From assembly GCF_021431965.1 (NCBI RefSeq), contig NZ_CP090370.1, positions 2,480,001 through 2,544,000 of the forward strand: a stretch of 64,000 nucleotides of DNA, in the 5' to 3' direction. This DNA comes from Erythrobacter sp. SDW2 (GTDB taxonomy: Bacteria; Pseudomonadota; Alphaproteobacteria; Sphingomonadales; Sphingomonadaceae). A model generated the notes under the pieces. It was not told the DNA's origin. It ran no database searches and worked only from the letters and a program-made list of their open reading frames with translations. A program made the position numbers and the translations under genes. Shown here one piece after another: positions 1 to 8,648 of the stretch (the stretch's first letter is position 1; each line of letters opens with the position of its first letter).

Positions 1-1
1 C

Positions 2-661
2 CCGATGACTGCGCTGGGCTTCGTCGAGAACGCCCGGATGGACGGGCAGAAGGCCATCCTCCACACCGCCGCCGCCTCCAACCTCGGCCAGATGCTGATC
101 AAGATCTGTCAGGAAGACGGCATCGAACTGGTCAACATTGTCCGCAAGGCCGAGCATGTCGATATGCTCAAGGGCCTCGGCGCGAAGTGGGTGGTCAATT
201 CATCCGACCCCGATTTCATGAAGCAGTTGCGCGAAGCCATCGACGCGACCGATGCCTTCTACGGCTTCGATCCGATCGGCGGCGGGCAGGCGACCGACAC
301 TGCCTTCAAGGCGATGGAGCAGGTGGCCGTCAGCAAGATGACCGAATATTCGCGCTATGGCTCGAACCAGCCGAAGCGGATGTTCATCTATGGCCGGCTC
401 GACATGGGGCCGACCATCCTGACCCCCAGCTACGGCTTCGGCTGGACCTTGTCGGGCTGGCTGCTGACCCCGTTCCTGCAGCAGGCGGGGATGGAAACCA
501 TGATGCGGATGCGCCAGCGGGTGCTGAGCAACATCACCACCACCTTTGCCAGCAGCTACAAGCGCAAGGTCAACCTTGAGGAAATGCTGACCAAGGATGC
601 GGTGCTGGATTATCGGGCGATGAAGACCGGCGAGAAGTATCTCGTTACGCCTTGGGGCTAG
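2..661 (+). CDS. MDR-family zinc-binding dehydrogenase / quinone oxidoreductase, C-terminal part
   Basis: The gene runs in from the left edge, so its N-terminal half (the GroES-like catalytic domain) is not visible. What is seen is the nucleotide-binding half of a medium-chain dehydrogenase: an 'HTAAASNLGQML' stretch matching the Rossmann turn of NAD(P)H:quinone reductases, then 'GAKWVVNSSDPDF', the usual motif that follows the cofactor loop. The C-terminal third contains a hydrophobic Gly/Trp/Leu-rich segment. The substrate cannot be read from this part. Its TAG stop lies in a CTAG that also supplies the stop of the convergent asparaginase gene. Family assignment is good; specific function is unknown. 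Confidence 0.8.
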   Translation, partial: PMTALGFVENARMDGQKAILHTAAASNLGQMLIKICQEDGIELVNIVRKAEHVDMLKGLGAKWVVNSSDPDFMKQLREAIDATDAFYGFDPIGGGQATDTAFKAMEQVAVSKMTEYSRYGSNQPKRMFIYGRLDMGPTILTPSYGFGWTLSGWLLTPFLQQAGMETMMRMRQRVLSNITTTFASSYKRKVNLEEMLTKDAVLDYRAMKTGEKYLVTPWG

Positions 662-1656
662 CGCCGGTCGAACTCTGCCTGCACTGCGGCAGGCTCGGTG
701 ATCCCGTGCGCAACCAGCAGGGCGAGCAGGATCCGCGCCTTGGCCGGGCCGAGTGCGCGTGCTGCCACCAGGCCGCGCGCGTCGTCATCGACCTCGACAT
801 TGCGGTCGACCATGCCTTCATCGACCCGGCTTGAGCGCACCACGGGCACGCCTGCTGCTACCGCCGACTGAAGCGCGTCGAGCACCACACGCGGGGCATT
901 GCCTTGCCCCATGCCTGCCAGCACCACCCCTTCGCAGCCGATGCCAAGCAGCGCCTCGACCGGCTTGGCATCCATCCCCGCCCCGGCGGTCAGGATGGCG
1001 ATGCGCGGCAGCCGCGCCGGCCAGCCAAAGCGTGCCTTCTCGCCCGCCCGCGCCGCAGGGCCGAACCAGTCGAGGCTGGTCGGCGTGACCCGCGCCAGCG
1101 GCCCGCGCGGAAAGCCCCTGAAGGCATCGATATTGCTCGTCGCGGCCTTGCGCACGTCGCTGGCGGCGAAGACCGTGTCGCCCATTACCACCATCACGCC
1201 GCGCCCAGCCGAGGCCGGATCGCTCGCCACGCGCACGCCATTGGCGAAATTGCGCATCCCGTCGCTGCCCACCGCATCGGCGGGTCGCATCGCGCCGACC
1301 AGCACCACGGGCTTTCCGGCATCGAGCGTCAGGTCGAGCAGGAAGGCGGTTTCCTCGGCCGTGTCGGTACCGTGGGTGACGATCACGCCGCAGATGCTGT
1401 CATCGGCCTGCGCCTGCAGCACTTCGGCGTGGAGGCGGTCCCATTCGGTCCACCCGATATCCTGCGAGCCGATGCTGGCTATTTCGACCGGGTCGAGCGC
1501 TGCGTCGATCCCCAGCGCCTTGATCTCGGCGACCATATGTCCGACCGAATTCTGCCCGGGAGTATAGCCGCTGCCGAAGGCAGAGCCGCCACTGCCGGCG
1601 ATCGTCCCCCCCGTGGCGAGGATGCGGATGCGGGGCCGGAGAAGGGGCTGGTTCAT
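658..1656 (-). CDS. L-asparaginase (bacterial asparaginase fold)
   Basis: Hydrolyses L-asparagine to aspartate and ammonia. Both family signatures are present: ATGGTIAG at residues 14-21 with the nucleophilic threonine, and THGTDT at 94-99 with the second catalytic threonine and the Asp. The 332-residue length is normal for a subunit of this tetrameric family. There is no signal peptide ahead of the first signature, so a cytoplasmic enzyme is inferred, unlike periplasmic type II enzymes. It is divergent from the methyltransferase gene with about 65 bp between starts, and convergent with the upstream dehydrogenase, sharing a CTAG stop. Confidence 0.9.
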   Translation of the reverse strand: MNQPLLRPRIRILATGGTIAGSGGSAFGSGYTPGQNSVGHMVAEIKALGIDAALDPVEIASIGSQDIGWTEWDRLHAEVLQAQADDSICGVIVTHGTDTAEETAFLLDLTLDAGKPVVLVGAMRPADAVGSDGMRNFANGVRVASDPASAGRGVMVVMGDTVFAASDVRKAATSNIDAFRGFPRGPLARVTPTSLDWFGPAARAGEKARFGWPARLPRIAILTAGAGMDAKPVEALLGIGCEGVVLAGMGQGNAPRVVLDALQSAVAAGVPVVRSSRVDEGMVDRNVEVDDDARGLVAARALGPAKARILLALLVAHGITEPAAVQAEFDRR

Positions 1657-1721
1657 GCGATGCCCCTATCGCACCATCCGCAGGGGCGACAAGCCAATTG
1701 CCTCGCCGCGCGCTTTCGCGC

Positions 1722-2354
1722 ATGTCCAGCGTCATGAGCGAACGCGCCGAAGACTATGGCTGGACCGCGCACGATCCCGGTTCGAGCAGCTACATCGCGC
1801 CTGAAATCCTGCGTCAGTTGCGCGCGCTAGGGGCGAAAAGAGTGCTCGATGCCGGATGCGGCAATGGCTCGATCACCGGACTGCTGGCGCGCGAGGGCTT
1901 TGCCGTCAGCGGGATCGATGGCGATGCGGGCGGGATCGCTATCGCGCAGGCGATGTATCCGCAAGTGCCCTTCGCAGTCGCCGATTTCGGCAACGACGGC
2001 TCGGCGCTGACAGGAACTCCCTTCGACGCCGTGGTCAGCACCGAAGTGGTCGAACATCTCTATGCCCCGCACGAGCTGGCCCGGTTCGCCTGGGAAGCGT
2101 TGAAGCCCGGCGGGCACTTCATCGTCACCACACCCTATCACGGCTATCTCAAGAACCTCGCGCTCGCCGCGCTGGACAAATGGGACCACCACCACACCGC
2201 GTTGTGGCACGGCGGCCATATCAAGTTCTGGAGCCGCGCAACGCTGGGGCAATTGCTTGGCGCGCAGGGGTTCGAGCCGGTCAGCTTCGGCGGCGTCGGG
2301 CGATTGCCCTATGTGTGGAAGAGCATGGTCATGACCGTGCGCAAGCCGGGCTGA
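1722..2354 (+). CDS. class I SAM-dependent methyltransferase
   Basis: A 210-residue methyltransferase of the UbiG/UbiE-like type. Motif I is clear (VLDAGCGNG near residues 41-49), followed by the acidic 'GIDGDAGG' loop after strand 2 and a 'VVSTEVVEHLY' motif typical of ubiquinone or small-molecule methyltransferases. The acceptor cannot be deduced. I chose the ATG at 1722; a second ATG at 1734 is equally possible, and a TTG at 1698 would lengthen the N-terminus by eight residues. It stands alone between asparaginase and tRNA-Val, so context gives no functional clue. Confidence 0.85.
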   Translation: MSSVMSERAEDYGWTAHDPGSSSYIAPEILRQLRALGAKRVLDAGCGNGSITGLLAREGFAVSGIDGDAGGIAIAQAMYPQVPFAVADFGNDGSALTGTPFDAVVSTEVVEHLYAPHELARFAWEALKPGGHFIVTTPYHGYLKNLALAALDKWDHHHTALWHGGHIKFWSRATLGQLLGAQGFEPVSFGGVGRLPYVWKSMVMTVRKPG

Positions 2355-2367
2355 TGCGCATCGGGTG

Positions 2368-2395
2368 TTGAAATTAACCGCTGCGGCGCTATGTG
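2368..2395 (+). promoter_or_regulatory. candidate sigma-70-type promoter of tRNA-Val
   Basis: TTGAAA at 2368-2373 and TATGTG at 2390-2395, separated by 16 bp, lie about 22 bp before the mature tRNA start. The spacing fits a housekeeping promoter, but the -10 box is imperfect. Confidence 0.4.
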
Positions 2396-2417
2396 GCGCG
2401 CACCGGCCATTCGGCCC

Positions 2418-2493
2418 GGGCGCTTAGCTCAGTTGGTAGAGCATCTCGTTTACACCGAGAGGGTCGGCGGTTCGAGCCCGTCAGCGCCCACCA
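2418..2493 (+). tRNA. tRNA-Val (anticodon TAC)
   Basis: A complete 76-nt cloverleaf with encoded CCA. The acceptor stem GGGCGCT pairs with AGCGCCC. The D-arm (GCTC..GAGC), the anticodon loop TTTACAC with TAC at its centre and the TTCGAGC T-loop are all present. It reads GTA and wobbling Val codons. Confidence 0.97.
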
Positions 2494-2551
2494 GTTTTCG
2501 CTGACGCGAAAACTCCCAGGCGAAGCGCGGGAGGAGGCATAGCCCGACCTG

Positions 2552-3787
2552 ATGTCCCACCTCTCCATCGCCATCGCCGGATGCGGACCCGCGGGTCTCG
2601 CGGCCGCCTTGCTGCTCCACCGCCATGGCCATGACGTCACCCTGTTCGAGCGCTTCGACGAGCCGCGTCCGATCGGCTCGGGCCTGATGCTCCAGCCGAG
2701 CGGGCTGGCGGTGCTCGATGCGCTGGACCTCGCGCCGCAAATCATCGCGCATTCCGCCCCGATCCGCGCGCTCCATGGCCTCAGCCAACACGGCGATATC
2801 GCGCTCGATGCCCGCTATGCCGATCTGGGAGTGGGAGGTGCCTGCGGCCTCGGCATCCATCGCGGCAGCCTGTTCGCGATCCTCTATTGCGCGGTGCAAG
2901 CGGCGGGGATCGCCATCGAGACCGGTTTCCCCATCGCGCGATCGGATCTGACCGATAATGGGCGAACGCTGGTCTCTACCGCCGGAGCGACCACAGGGCC
3001 GTTCGACCTCGTTGTCGACGCGCTCGGCACATCATCGCCGCTCGCCCCGCCCTGCGGCGACTGGCTCGCCTTCGGTGCGCTCTGGGCAACGCTGCGCTGG
3101 CCCGATGATGCACCGTTCGATCCGGGCCTCCTGACCCAGCGTTATCGCCATGCGCACGAGATGGCGGGGGTGCTACCGACCGGCCGCAGAGTCGATGGCG
3201 AACATCGCGAGCTGGCGTTCTTCTGGTCACTCAAGGCGGACGACTATCCGGCGTGGCAAGCGGCGGGGCTTGGCGCATGGAAGGAGCAGGTGCTGGCATT
3301 GTGGCCCGAATGTGCCTGCCTGCTCGAGCAGATCACCGATCCCGCTCAGCTCACCTTCGCCCGCTACGCCCACCGGCAGGTGCCTGCGCCCGTCCAGCCC
3401 CGCCTCATTCATATCGGCGATGCCTGGCATTCCGCCAGCCCGCAACTGGGCCAAGGGGCCAATATGGCCCTGCTCGACGCCTATGGCCTGGCCAAGGGGC
3501 TGGACAGCGATGGCCCGCTGCAAGGCCGGCTGGAGCACTCCGCAAACCTTCGTTCAGGCCATGTGAAGCTCTATCAGGCGCTGACCTGGGCCGCGACGCC
3601 GCTCTACCAGTCGGAGCGCGTGTGGCACGCGCTGCTGCGCGATCTCATCCTCACCCCCGCAGGCCGCATTCCCCCTGCCCCGCGCATTCAGGCGCGGCTG
3701 GTGTGCGGGCTGGTCGGCGATCCGCTCGGGCGGTTGGGACTGGCCATGGCGGACTATGCCGCGCTGCTAGCGCCCACCCAGCGGTAA
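2552..3787 (+). CDS. FAD-dependent monooxygenase, PHBH / UbiH-like family
   Basis: A 411-residue aromatic-ring hydroxylase-type flavoprotein. The N-terminal dinucleotide-binding motif GCGPAG sits at residues 10-15. It is followed by an acidic strand end ('LFERFDEP') that would bind the FAD ribose. The second FAD motif, 'HIGDAWHSASPQLGQGAN', lies near residue 290 and is diagnostic of the p-hydroxybenzoate hydroxylase superfamily. The substrate is not evident. A purine-rich GAGGAGG lies 14 bases before the ATG, rather far for a strong ribosome site. The gene starts about 60 bp after tRNA-Val and may share its transcript. Confidence 0.88.
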   Translation: MSHLSIAIAGCGPAGLAAALLLHRHGHDVTLFERFDEPRPIGSGLMLQPSGLAVLDALDLAPQIIAHSAPIRALHGLSQHGDIALDARYADLGVGGACGLGIHRGSLFAILYCAVQAAGIAIETGFPIARSDLTDNGRTLVSTAGATTGPFDLVVDALGTSSPLAPPCGDWLAFGALWATLRWPDDAPFDPGLLTQRYRHAHEMAGVLPTGRRVDGEHRELAFFWSLKADDYPAWQAAGLGAWKEQVLALWPECACLLEQITDPAQLTFARYAHRQVPAPVQPRLIHIGDAWHSASPQLGQGANMALLDAYGLAKGLDSDGPLQGRLEHSANLRSGHVKLYQALTWAATPLYQSERVWHALLRDLILTPAGRIPPAPRIQARLVCGLVGDPLGRLGLAMADYAALLAPTQR

Positions 3788-3850
3788 GCTTGCACCTCGC
3801 GCAGCGCCGCCCTATCGCAGCCCGCAGGCAGGAACAGGACCTCGGCAAGC

Positions 3851-5263
3851 GTGAACGACAAGCGGGACAGCACAGGCTCCAACCAGATGTGGGGCGGCAG
3901 GTTCGCCGAAGGGCCGAGCGCCATCATGCGCGAGATCAACGCCTCGATCCCGTTCGACAAGGCGCTGTGGCGGCAGGACATCGCCGGATCGCGCGCGCAT
4001 ATCGCCATGCTGGCGCAGCAGGGCATTGTCACTGCAGGGGACGCGGCACAGATTGATGCTGGCCTCGCCAGGATCGCCGCCGAGTACGAGGCAGATGGCG
4101 TGCCCGAGGATTGGGACCTCGAAGACATCCACATGACGGTCGAGGCACGGCTGACCGAGCTGGTCGGGCCGGTCGCAGGTCGCCTGCACACCGCGCGCAG
4201 CCGCAATGACCAGGTCGCGACCGACTTCAAGCTGTGGGTGCGCGAGGCCATGACGCGCGCATTGGCCGGAATCGACGCGCTGCAACGCGCGCTGGTGACG
4301 CGGGCGGGCGAGCATGCCGCCAGCGTCATGCCCGGATTTACCCATCTGCAGACCGCGCAGCCGGTGACGCTGGGGCACCACTTGCTAGCCTATTACGAGA
4401 TGCTGCGGCGCGATGCCTCGCGATTCTCCGATGCAATGGCGCGGGCCGACGAATGCCCGCTGGGTGCCGCGGCTCTTGCAGGGACCGGCTTTCCGCTCGA
4501 TCGCGAGATGACGGCCAAGGCGCTCGGCTTCGCCCGGCCAACCGCCAACAGCTTGGATACCGTGTCCGACCGCGACTTCGCGCTCGATTACCTGATGGCG
4601 GCGAGCCAGTGCGCGCTGCACCTCAGTCGCTTGGCCGAGGAGCTGATCCTGTGGGCCAGCCAGCCGTTCGGCTTCGTCCGGCTGCCCGATAACCTTTCCA
4701 CCGGCAGTTCGATCATGCCGCAGAAGAAGAATCCCGATGCAGCCGAGCTGGTGCGGGGCCATGCCGGGCGGATCATCGGCAGCGCCACCGCACTGATGGT
4801 GACGATGAAGGGTCTTCCCCTCGCCTATTCCAAGGACATGCAGGACGACAAGCCGCCGGTGTTCGAAGCGGCCGGCCTGCTCGAACTGTGCCTCGCCGCC
4901 ATGGAAGGAATGATCGCAGGAGCGGAATTCCGCACCGAGCGGATGCGGCAGGCGGCAGGTCTCGGCCATGCCACTGCGACCGATCTCGCCGACTGGCTGG
5001 TGCGCGCCGCCGATATTCCCTTTCGCGAGGCGCACCATATCACCGGCGCGGCGGTGAAGCTGGCAGACAGCAAGGGCTGTTCGCTGGAAGAGCTTTCACT
5101 CGCCGAACTCCAGTCCATCGACGGACGCATAACGAAGGCCGCACTGGACGTGTTGACGCTCGATGCCTCGGTCGCCGCGCGCGCATCCTATGGCGGGACC
5201 GCGCCCGATCGGGTAATGGAGCAAGTCACCGCAGCGCGCCGGGCGCTGGGAATGGAGAATTGA
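3851..5263 (+). CDS. argH: argininosuccinate lyase
   Basis: Last step of arginine synthesis: splits argininosuccinate to arginine and fumarate. The fumarase/aspartase superfamily signature [12 protein letters not shown] is present near residues 285-296. The N-terminal '[11 protein letters not shown]' and the '[15 protein letters not shown]' region are characteristic of ArgH. The frame opens with GTG at 3851; an in-frame ATG at 3887, directly at MWGGRF, is an alternative start that would remove twelve residues. The 470-residue length is normal. It is followed, with a one-base TGATG overlap, by a small lipoprotein gene and then lysA, an arrangement often seen in Alphaproteobacteria. Confidence 0.97.
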   Translation: MNDKRDSTGSNQMWGGRFAEGPSAIMREINASIPFDKALWRQDIAGSRAHIAMLAQQGIVTAGDAAQIDAGLARIAAEYEADGVPEDWDLEDIHMTVEARLTELVGPVAGRLHTARSRNDQVATDFKLWVREAMTRALAGIDALQRALVTRAGEHAASVMPGFTHLQTAQPVTLGHHLLAYYEMLRRDASRFSDAMARADECPLGAAALAGTGFPLDREMTAKALGFARPTANSLDTVSDRDFALDYLMAASQCALHLSRLAEELILWASQPFGFVRLPDNLSTGSSIMPQKKNPDAAELVRGHAGRIIGSATALMVTMKGLPLAYSKDMQDDKPPVFEAAGLLELCLAAMEGMIAGAEFRTERMRQAAGLGHATATDLADWLVRAADIPFREAHHITGAAVKLADSKGCSLEELSLAELQSIDGRITKAALDVLTLDASVAARASYGGTAPDRVMEQVTAARRALGMEN

Positions 5264-5499
5264 TGCGACCCTTGCTTGCCCTCGTCACCTGTTTGGTGCT
5301 CGTCGCCTGTGGCCAGCAGGCCGATCTCAAGCCGCTGCAGGGTGCCAGCATGCCCCCCGTCCCTTATGGCGCAACGCAGCAGCCGACCACCGAGCAATTG
5401 CTCGAACCCGACACGCTCGCCGCGCCCGAGCGCAGCGTCGAACTGCGCCGCCGGTCGGAAGAGCGCGAGGACGACCCCTTCGACCTGCCACCTGAGTAG
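5263..5499 (+). CDS. small lipoprotein between argH and lysA (LptM/YifL-like position)
   Basis: A 78-residue protein with a short signal peptide and lipobox LVAC; the lipidated cysteine is residue 16. The mature part is hydrophilic, proline-rich and ends in a strongly charged tail (RRRSEEREDD). Its start overlaps the argH stop by one base (TGATG), which indicates translational coupling. Small lipoproteins of the LptM/YifL type sit next to lysA or dapF in many proteobacteria, where LptM assists LPS-transporter maturation. Position and lipobox are seen; equivalence to LptM is only inferred, since the conserved motif after the cysteine is weak. Confidence 0.8.
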   Translation: MRPLLALVTCLVLVACGQQADLKPLQGASMPPVPYGATQQPTTEQLLEPDTLAAPERSVELRRRSEEREDDPFDLPPE

Positions 5500-5580
5500 G
5501 GCGCTTCTGGGTAGCCGAGTTACCCGCATTCCAAGCTAAGCTGTCTCGACTCGCCACGCCTTGAACGGCAAGGGGCCCAC

Positions 5581-6843
5581 ATGGACCATTTCGAGCTTCG
5601 TAGCGGCGTTCTCCACGCCGAGGACGTGCCGCTGCCCGCGATTGCGGATGCGGTCGGCACGCCTGTCTATGTCTATTCGCGCGCGACGCTGGAGCGGCAT
5701 GCACAGGTCTTCACCGACGCATTGGCCGAAGTGCCGAACAAGCTCGTCGCGTTTGCCGTCAAATCCAACCCCAATCTCGCCGTGCTCAGGGTGCTGCAGC
5801 GCGCCGGGTTCGGGGCTGACGTCGTTTCGGGCGGAGAGCTGCGCCGCGCGCTGGCCGCCGGGATGAGCCCCGACAAGATTGTGTTCTCCGGCGTTGGCAA
5901 GACCCGTGCCGAGCTGGAACTGGGCCTCGCCGAGGGAATCGGCCAGTTCAACATCGAATCGCGTGAGGAAGGCTACGAGCTGGCCGAACTCGCCGCAGCG
6001 CTTGGCCAGCGCGCCCCTGCCTGCCTCCGGGTCAATCCCGATGTCGACGCCAGGACCCACGCCAAAATCTCGACCGGCAAGGCGGAGAACAAGTTCGGCG
6101 TGCCCTTGATGCGGGCGCAAGAGACCTTTGCCGAATTGGCTTCGCTGGAGGGGCTCAACCTGCGCGGCGTTGCAGTCCACATCGGTAGTCAGCTGGCGGA
6201 CCTCGCACCGCTGGAAACCGCTTTCGGCAAGGTCGGCCAACTGGTGGCGGACCTGCGGGCGGCCGGGCACGAAATCACCCATGTCGACCTGGGCGGCGGA
6301 CTGGGCGTGCCCTACAAGGCCGGCGATGTCCTGCCCTCGCCTGCCGACTACGGCGCAATGGTGGCGCGCGTAACGCGCGATTGGGGCGTCCACCTGACCT
6401 TCGAACCTGGCCGCGTGATTGCGGGCAACGCGGGCGTGTTGATGACCCGCGTGGTGCGGATAAAGCGCGGCGGCAATGGTCCGCCTTTCGTGATCGTCGA
6501 TGCGGCCATGAACGACCTCGCGCGACCGGCGCTTTATGGCGCATGGCACGATTTCGACGCTGTCGCGCCAACCGGCGAGCGCATGCTCGCCAATATCGTC
6601 GGGCCCATCTGCGAGACGGGTGATACCTTTGCCACTGACCGTGAATGCGACGCATTGGCTTCGGGCGAACTGGCGGTGTTCCGCACGGCCGGAGCCTATG
6701 GCGCGACCATGGCCTCGAGCTACAACTCGCGTGGTTTTGTCGCCGAAGTGCTGGTGGATGGCGACAAGTTCGCAGTCGTCGCCGACCGGATCGACGCCGG
6801 GGCCATCATGGACGCGGAGCGCGTGCCGGAATGGCTGGCATAG
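5581..6843 (+). CDS. lysA: diaminopimelate decarboxylase
   Basis: Converts meso-diaminopimelate to lysine with PLP. Fold-type III features are present: the PLP-binding lysine is K61 in 'FAVKSNPNL', 'HIGSQ' lies near residue 200, a glycine-rich phosphate-binding stretch 'LGGGLG' follows, and the cross-subunit substrate motif 'GPICETGD' is near residue 344. The 420-residue length is typical. AAGGGG six bases before the ATG at 5581 supports the start. The next gene begins inside its 3' end, so the two are probably co-transcribed with argH. Confidence 0.97.
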   Translation: MDHFELRSGVLHAEDVPLPAIADAVGTPVYVYSRATLERHAQVFTDALAEVPNKLVAFAVKSNPNLAVLRVLQRAGFGADVVSGGELRRALAAGMSPDKIVFSGVGKTRAELELGLAEGIGQFNIESREEGYELAELAAALGQRAPACLRVNPDVDARTHAKISTGKAENKFGVPLMRAQETFAELASLEGLNLRGVAVHIGSQLADLAPLETAFGKVGQLVADLRAAGHEITHVDLGGGLGVPYKAGDVLPSPADYGAMVARVTRDWGVHLTFEPGRVIAGNAGVLMTRVVRIKRGGNGPPFVIVDAAMNDLARPALYGAWHDFDAVAPTGERMLANIVGPICETGDTFATDRECDALASGELAVFRTAGAYGATMASSYNSRGFVAEVLVDGDKFAVVADRIDAGAIMDAERVPEWLA

Positions 6844-7610
6844 GTTCTCTCCCGCTGTTCCACCGGGTGCGCGGCACGCGCGTGGTGGTGGTGGGTGCGG
6901 GCGACATGGCCGAAGCCAAGCGGCGGCTGGTCGAGCGAGCAGGCGGCATTCCCTGCTCCGAGGCAGAAGCACATCATTCGCGGCTGGCCTTTGTGGCGCT
7001 TGACGATGAGCGGGAGGCAAAGGCGGCGGCGCTGCGGCTTAAAGGCAAGGGTCTGCTGGTCAATGTCGCCGACATGCCCGAACTGTGCGACTTCACCTTG
7101 CCCAGCATCCTCGACCGCGAGCCGGTGCTGGTGGCTTTTTCGACCAGCGGAGCCTCGGCCGGCCTTGCAAAGCACCTGCGGCTGCGGTTTGAGCGGATGC
7201 TGCCCCAATCGCTCGGCGCGTTGGCCGCTAAGCTGGCGGCTTCCCGCGACCTGATGCGTGCCCGCTGGCGGGACGGGGCGGAGCGACGTCGGGCCCTGGA
7301 TCAGGCGCTGGGTGAAGGCGGTGCGCTCGATCCTTTCGCCCACGGCGGCGCAGAACGGGTCGACGCCTGGCTGGCAGATGCCGACAATGGCGTCCGAGGC
7401 GAAGTGACCACCGTCATACTGGGCAGCGACGATCCGGAAGAACTGACCTTGAGACAGGCGCGCTTGTTGGGCATGGCCGATGCTGTCCTGCATGATCCTG
7501 ACGTCGCCGCAGCGATTCTCGACCGTTCGCGAGCAGACGCCCTGCGCCGGCCCCTGCCACAGGATCCCGCACAGTTCGAAGGGCTCGTCGTGGTGCTGAA
7601 ACGCGCCTGA
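6831..7610 (+). CDS. precorrin-2 dehydrogenase / sirohydrochlorin ferrochelatase with remnant SUMT segment
   Basis: The first half matches the CysG N-terminal (Met8p/SirC-like) domain: a Rossmann motif VGAGDM at residues 21-26, the 'VNVADMPELCDF' segment with the catalytic aspartate, and 'STSGASAGLAKHLR' with the conserved serine. It should oxidise precorrin-2 and insert iron to give siroheme. A stretch between these motifs is shorter than in E. coli CysG. Residues about 190-259 resemble only the first 70 residues of a SUMT domain (DPEELTLRQARLL), with the GAGPGD loop degraded to GSDDPE, then the gene stops. The ATG at 6831 overlaps lysA by 13 bp. The intact SUMT is encoded at 44.1 kb. Confidence 0.85.
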   Translation: MAGIGSLPLFHRVRGTRVVVVGAGDMAEAKRRLVERAGGIPCSEAEAHHSRLAFVALDDEREAKAAALRLKGKGLLVNVADMPELCDFTLPSILDREPVLVAFSTSGASAGLAKHLRLRFERMLPQSLGALAAKLAASRDLMRARWRDGAERRRALDQALGEGGALDPFAHGGAERVDAWLADADNGVRGEVTTVILGSDDPEELTLRQARLLGMADAVLHDPDVAAAILDRSRADALRRPLPQDPAQFEGLVVVLKRA

Positions 7611-7611
7611 G

Positions 7612-8592
7612 CTACACTCCCCGCGCGGCTTCCTTGCCCAATTCCGCGAAGTAGCGTGCCATGGCATCGGCCGCACGATCGGACAGGGCGATGAAGGCCC
7701 GGCGCCGGTCCTGTTCGTCCTCGACCCGTTCAAGCAGGCCCAACGCCACCATCTGGCTGATCCAGCGCAACGCGGTGGTCGGCGGAACCCCGCTGGCGAT
7801 GCACAGCGAGGTGACCGAAACCCGCTCATGCTCGGCCCTGGCCGCTGTCAGGTCGAGCAGGATATCCCAAGCCGGATCGGCGAACAGGTCTCCGTCAAAG
7901 AACTTCTGGCGAAGCTGACGCTGGCGGATGATCTGGCGGACAAGGCGAGGGTCGGGCAGCGGCGGCCGCGCGGCGCGGGTGAGACGATCGCTGGCATCAC
8001 CGCCATCGGGTCCGGAGAAACCGGGCGAAGGGCTTTCGAATCCGAACGCGCTTCCCCGTCCATCATCGTTGGACGGGGCCAGCGCATCGATTTTGCGCGC
8101 AATTTCGGAAACCTGCTCGGCCAGGCGAAGGAGGGAAACCTGATCCCGGTCTGGATGTTCACGAACGCGCACGCGGGCAATCTTGGTCAACTCTTCGCCC
8201 AGGGCAACTACGCGCTCACCCCTAGTTGGTTCCACCAAGATGCGCGGGCAAGACTGATCGAGGCAGGCGAACACATCCTCCAACGCCTCGATCGTGGTCG
8301 AAACCACAAGTCGCGCGCCGCTGCATGCGATACGCGTGTCGAGGCGCGAAAGCGCCGCCAGGATCGCGCCATCGACGCGCGGGCAATCAAGCAACACAAT
8401 CTCGCCCAGTGCCATGGGCGTGCCTTCGAGCACCTCTGACAGTGCCGCCTCCCGCAGCACGCGGAATCCTGCCCCGGCAACATCCTCGGCGATCAGCGCG
8501 CGAGCATGCCCGCGATCGGCAAATATGGATACCGCCACGGGCATCCCCGCGCCGTCGCTGGCAGGAGTGTAGTCAAGCTGGGCAGCATGCAT
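7612..8592 (-). CDS. winged-helix (MarR-like) regulator with receiver-like N-terminal domain, LexA-controlled
   Basis: The protein is 326 residues. The N-terminal half looks like a degenerate receiver fold ('VSIFADRGHARALIAEDVAGAG', then 'IVLLDCPRVDGAIL'), with no obvious histidine-kinase partner nearby. A charged linker leads to a C-terminal winged helix ('SVTSLCIASGVPPTTALRW'), then 'LGLLERVEDEQDRRRAFIAL', the wing of a MarR-type domain. The start at 8592 is set by AAGGAG eight bases upstream; longer frames would run through the promoter. A TTGACG/TATCCC promoter with a consensus GTTC-N7-GTTC box lies directly upstream, which points to SOS control. Targets are unknown. Confidence 0.8.
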   Translation of the reverse strand: MHAAQLDYTPASDGAGMPVAVSIFADRGHARALIAEDVAGAGFRVLREAALSEVLEGTPMALGEIVLLDCPRVDGAILAALSRLDTRIACSGARLVVSTTIEALEDVFACLDQSCPRILVEPTRGERVVALGEELTKIARVRVREHPDRDQVSLLRLAEQVSEIARKIDALAPSNDDGRGSAFGFESPSPGFSGPDGGDASDRLTRAARPPLPDPRLVRQIIRQRQLRQKFFDGDLFADPAWDILLDLTAARAEHERVSVTSLCIASGVPPTTALRWISQMVALGLLERVEDEQDRRRAFIALSDRAADAMARYFAELGKEAARGV

Positions 8593-8612
8593 GGCGATTC
8601 TCCTTGAATTGA

Positions 8613-8627
8613 GAACAGGGATAGAAC
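8613..8627 (-). promoter_or_regulatory. LexA (SOS) box, alphaproteobacterial GTTC-N7-GTTC type
   Basis: On the minus strand the sequence is GTTCTATCCCTGTTC, an exact match to the GTTC-N7-GTTC consensus bound by LexA in Alphaproteobacteria. It overlaps the -10 element of the promoter for the winged-helix regulator and lies 20 bp before its ATG, an ideal place for repression. Confidence 0.75.
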
Positions 8628-8645
8628 AAAACGCGAATTCGTCAA
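8618..8645 (-). promoter_or_regulatory. promoter of the winged-helix regulator gene
   Basis: Minus-strand TTGACG (8645-8640) and TATCCC (8623-8618) are separated by 16 bp. The 5' leader would be about 20-25 nt and contains the AAGGAG ribosome site. The LexA box overlaps the -10 element. Confidence 0.6.
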
Positions 8646-8648
8646 GAA

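Noticed and set aside
5536-7020. 494-residue open frame opposite lysA and the precorrin-2 dehydrogenase
   Set aside because: lysA has all its catalytic motifs on the other strand. The antisense frame is His/Gly/Arg-rich and has no recognisable domain.
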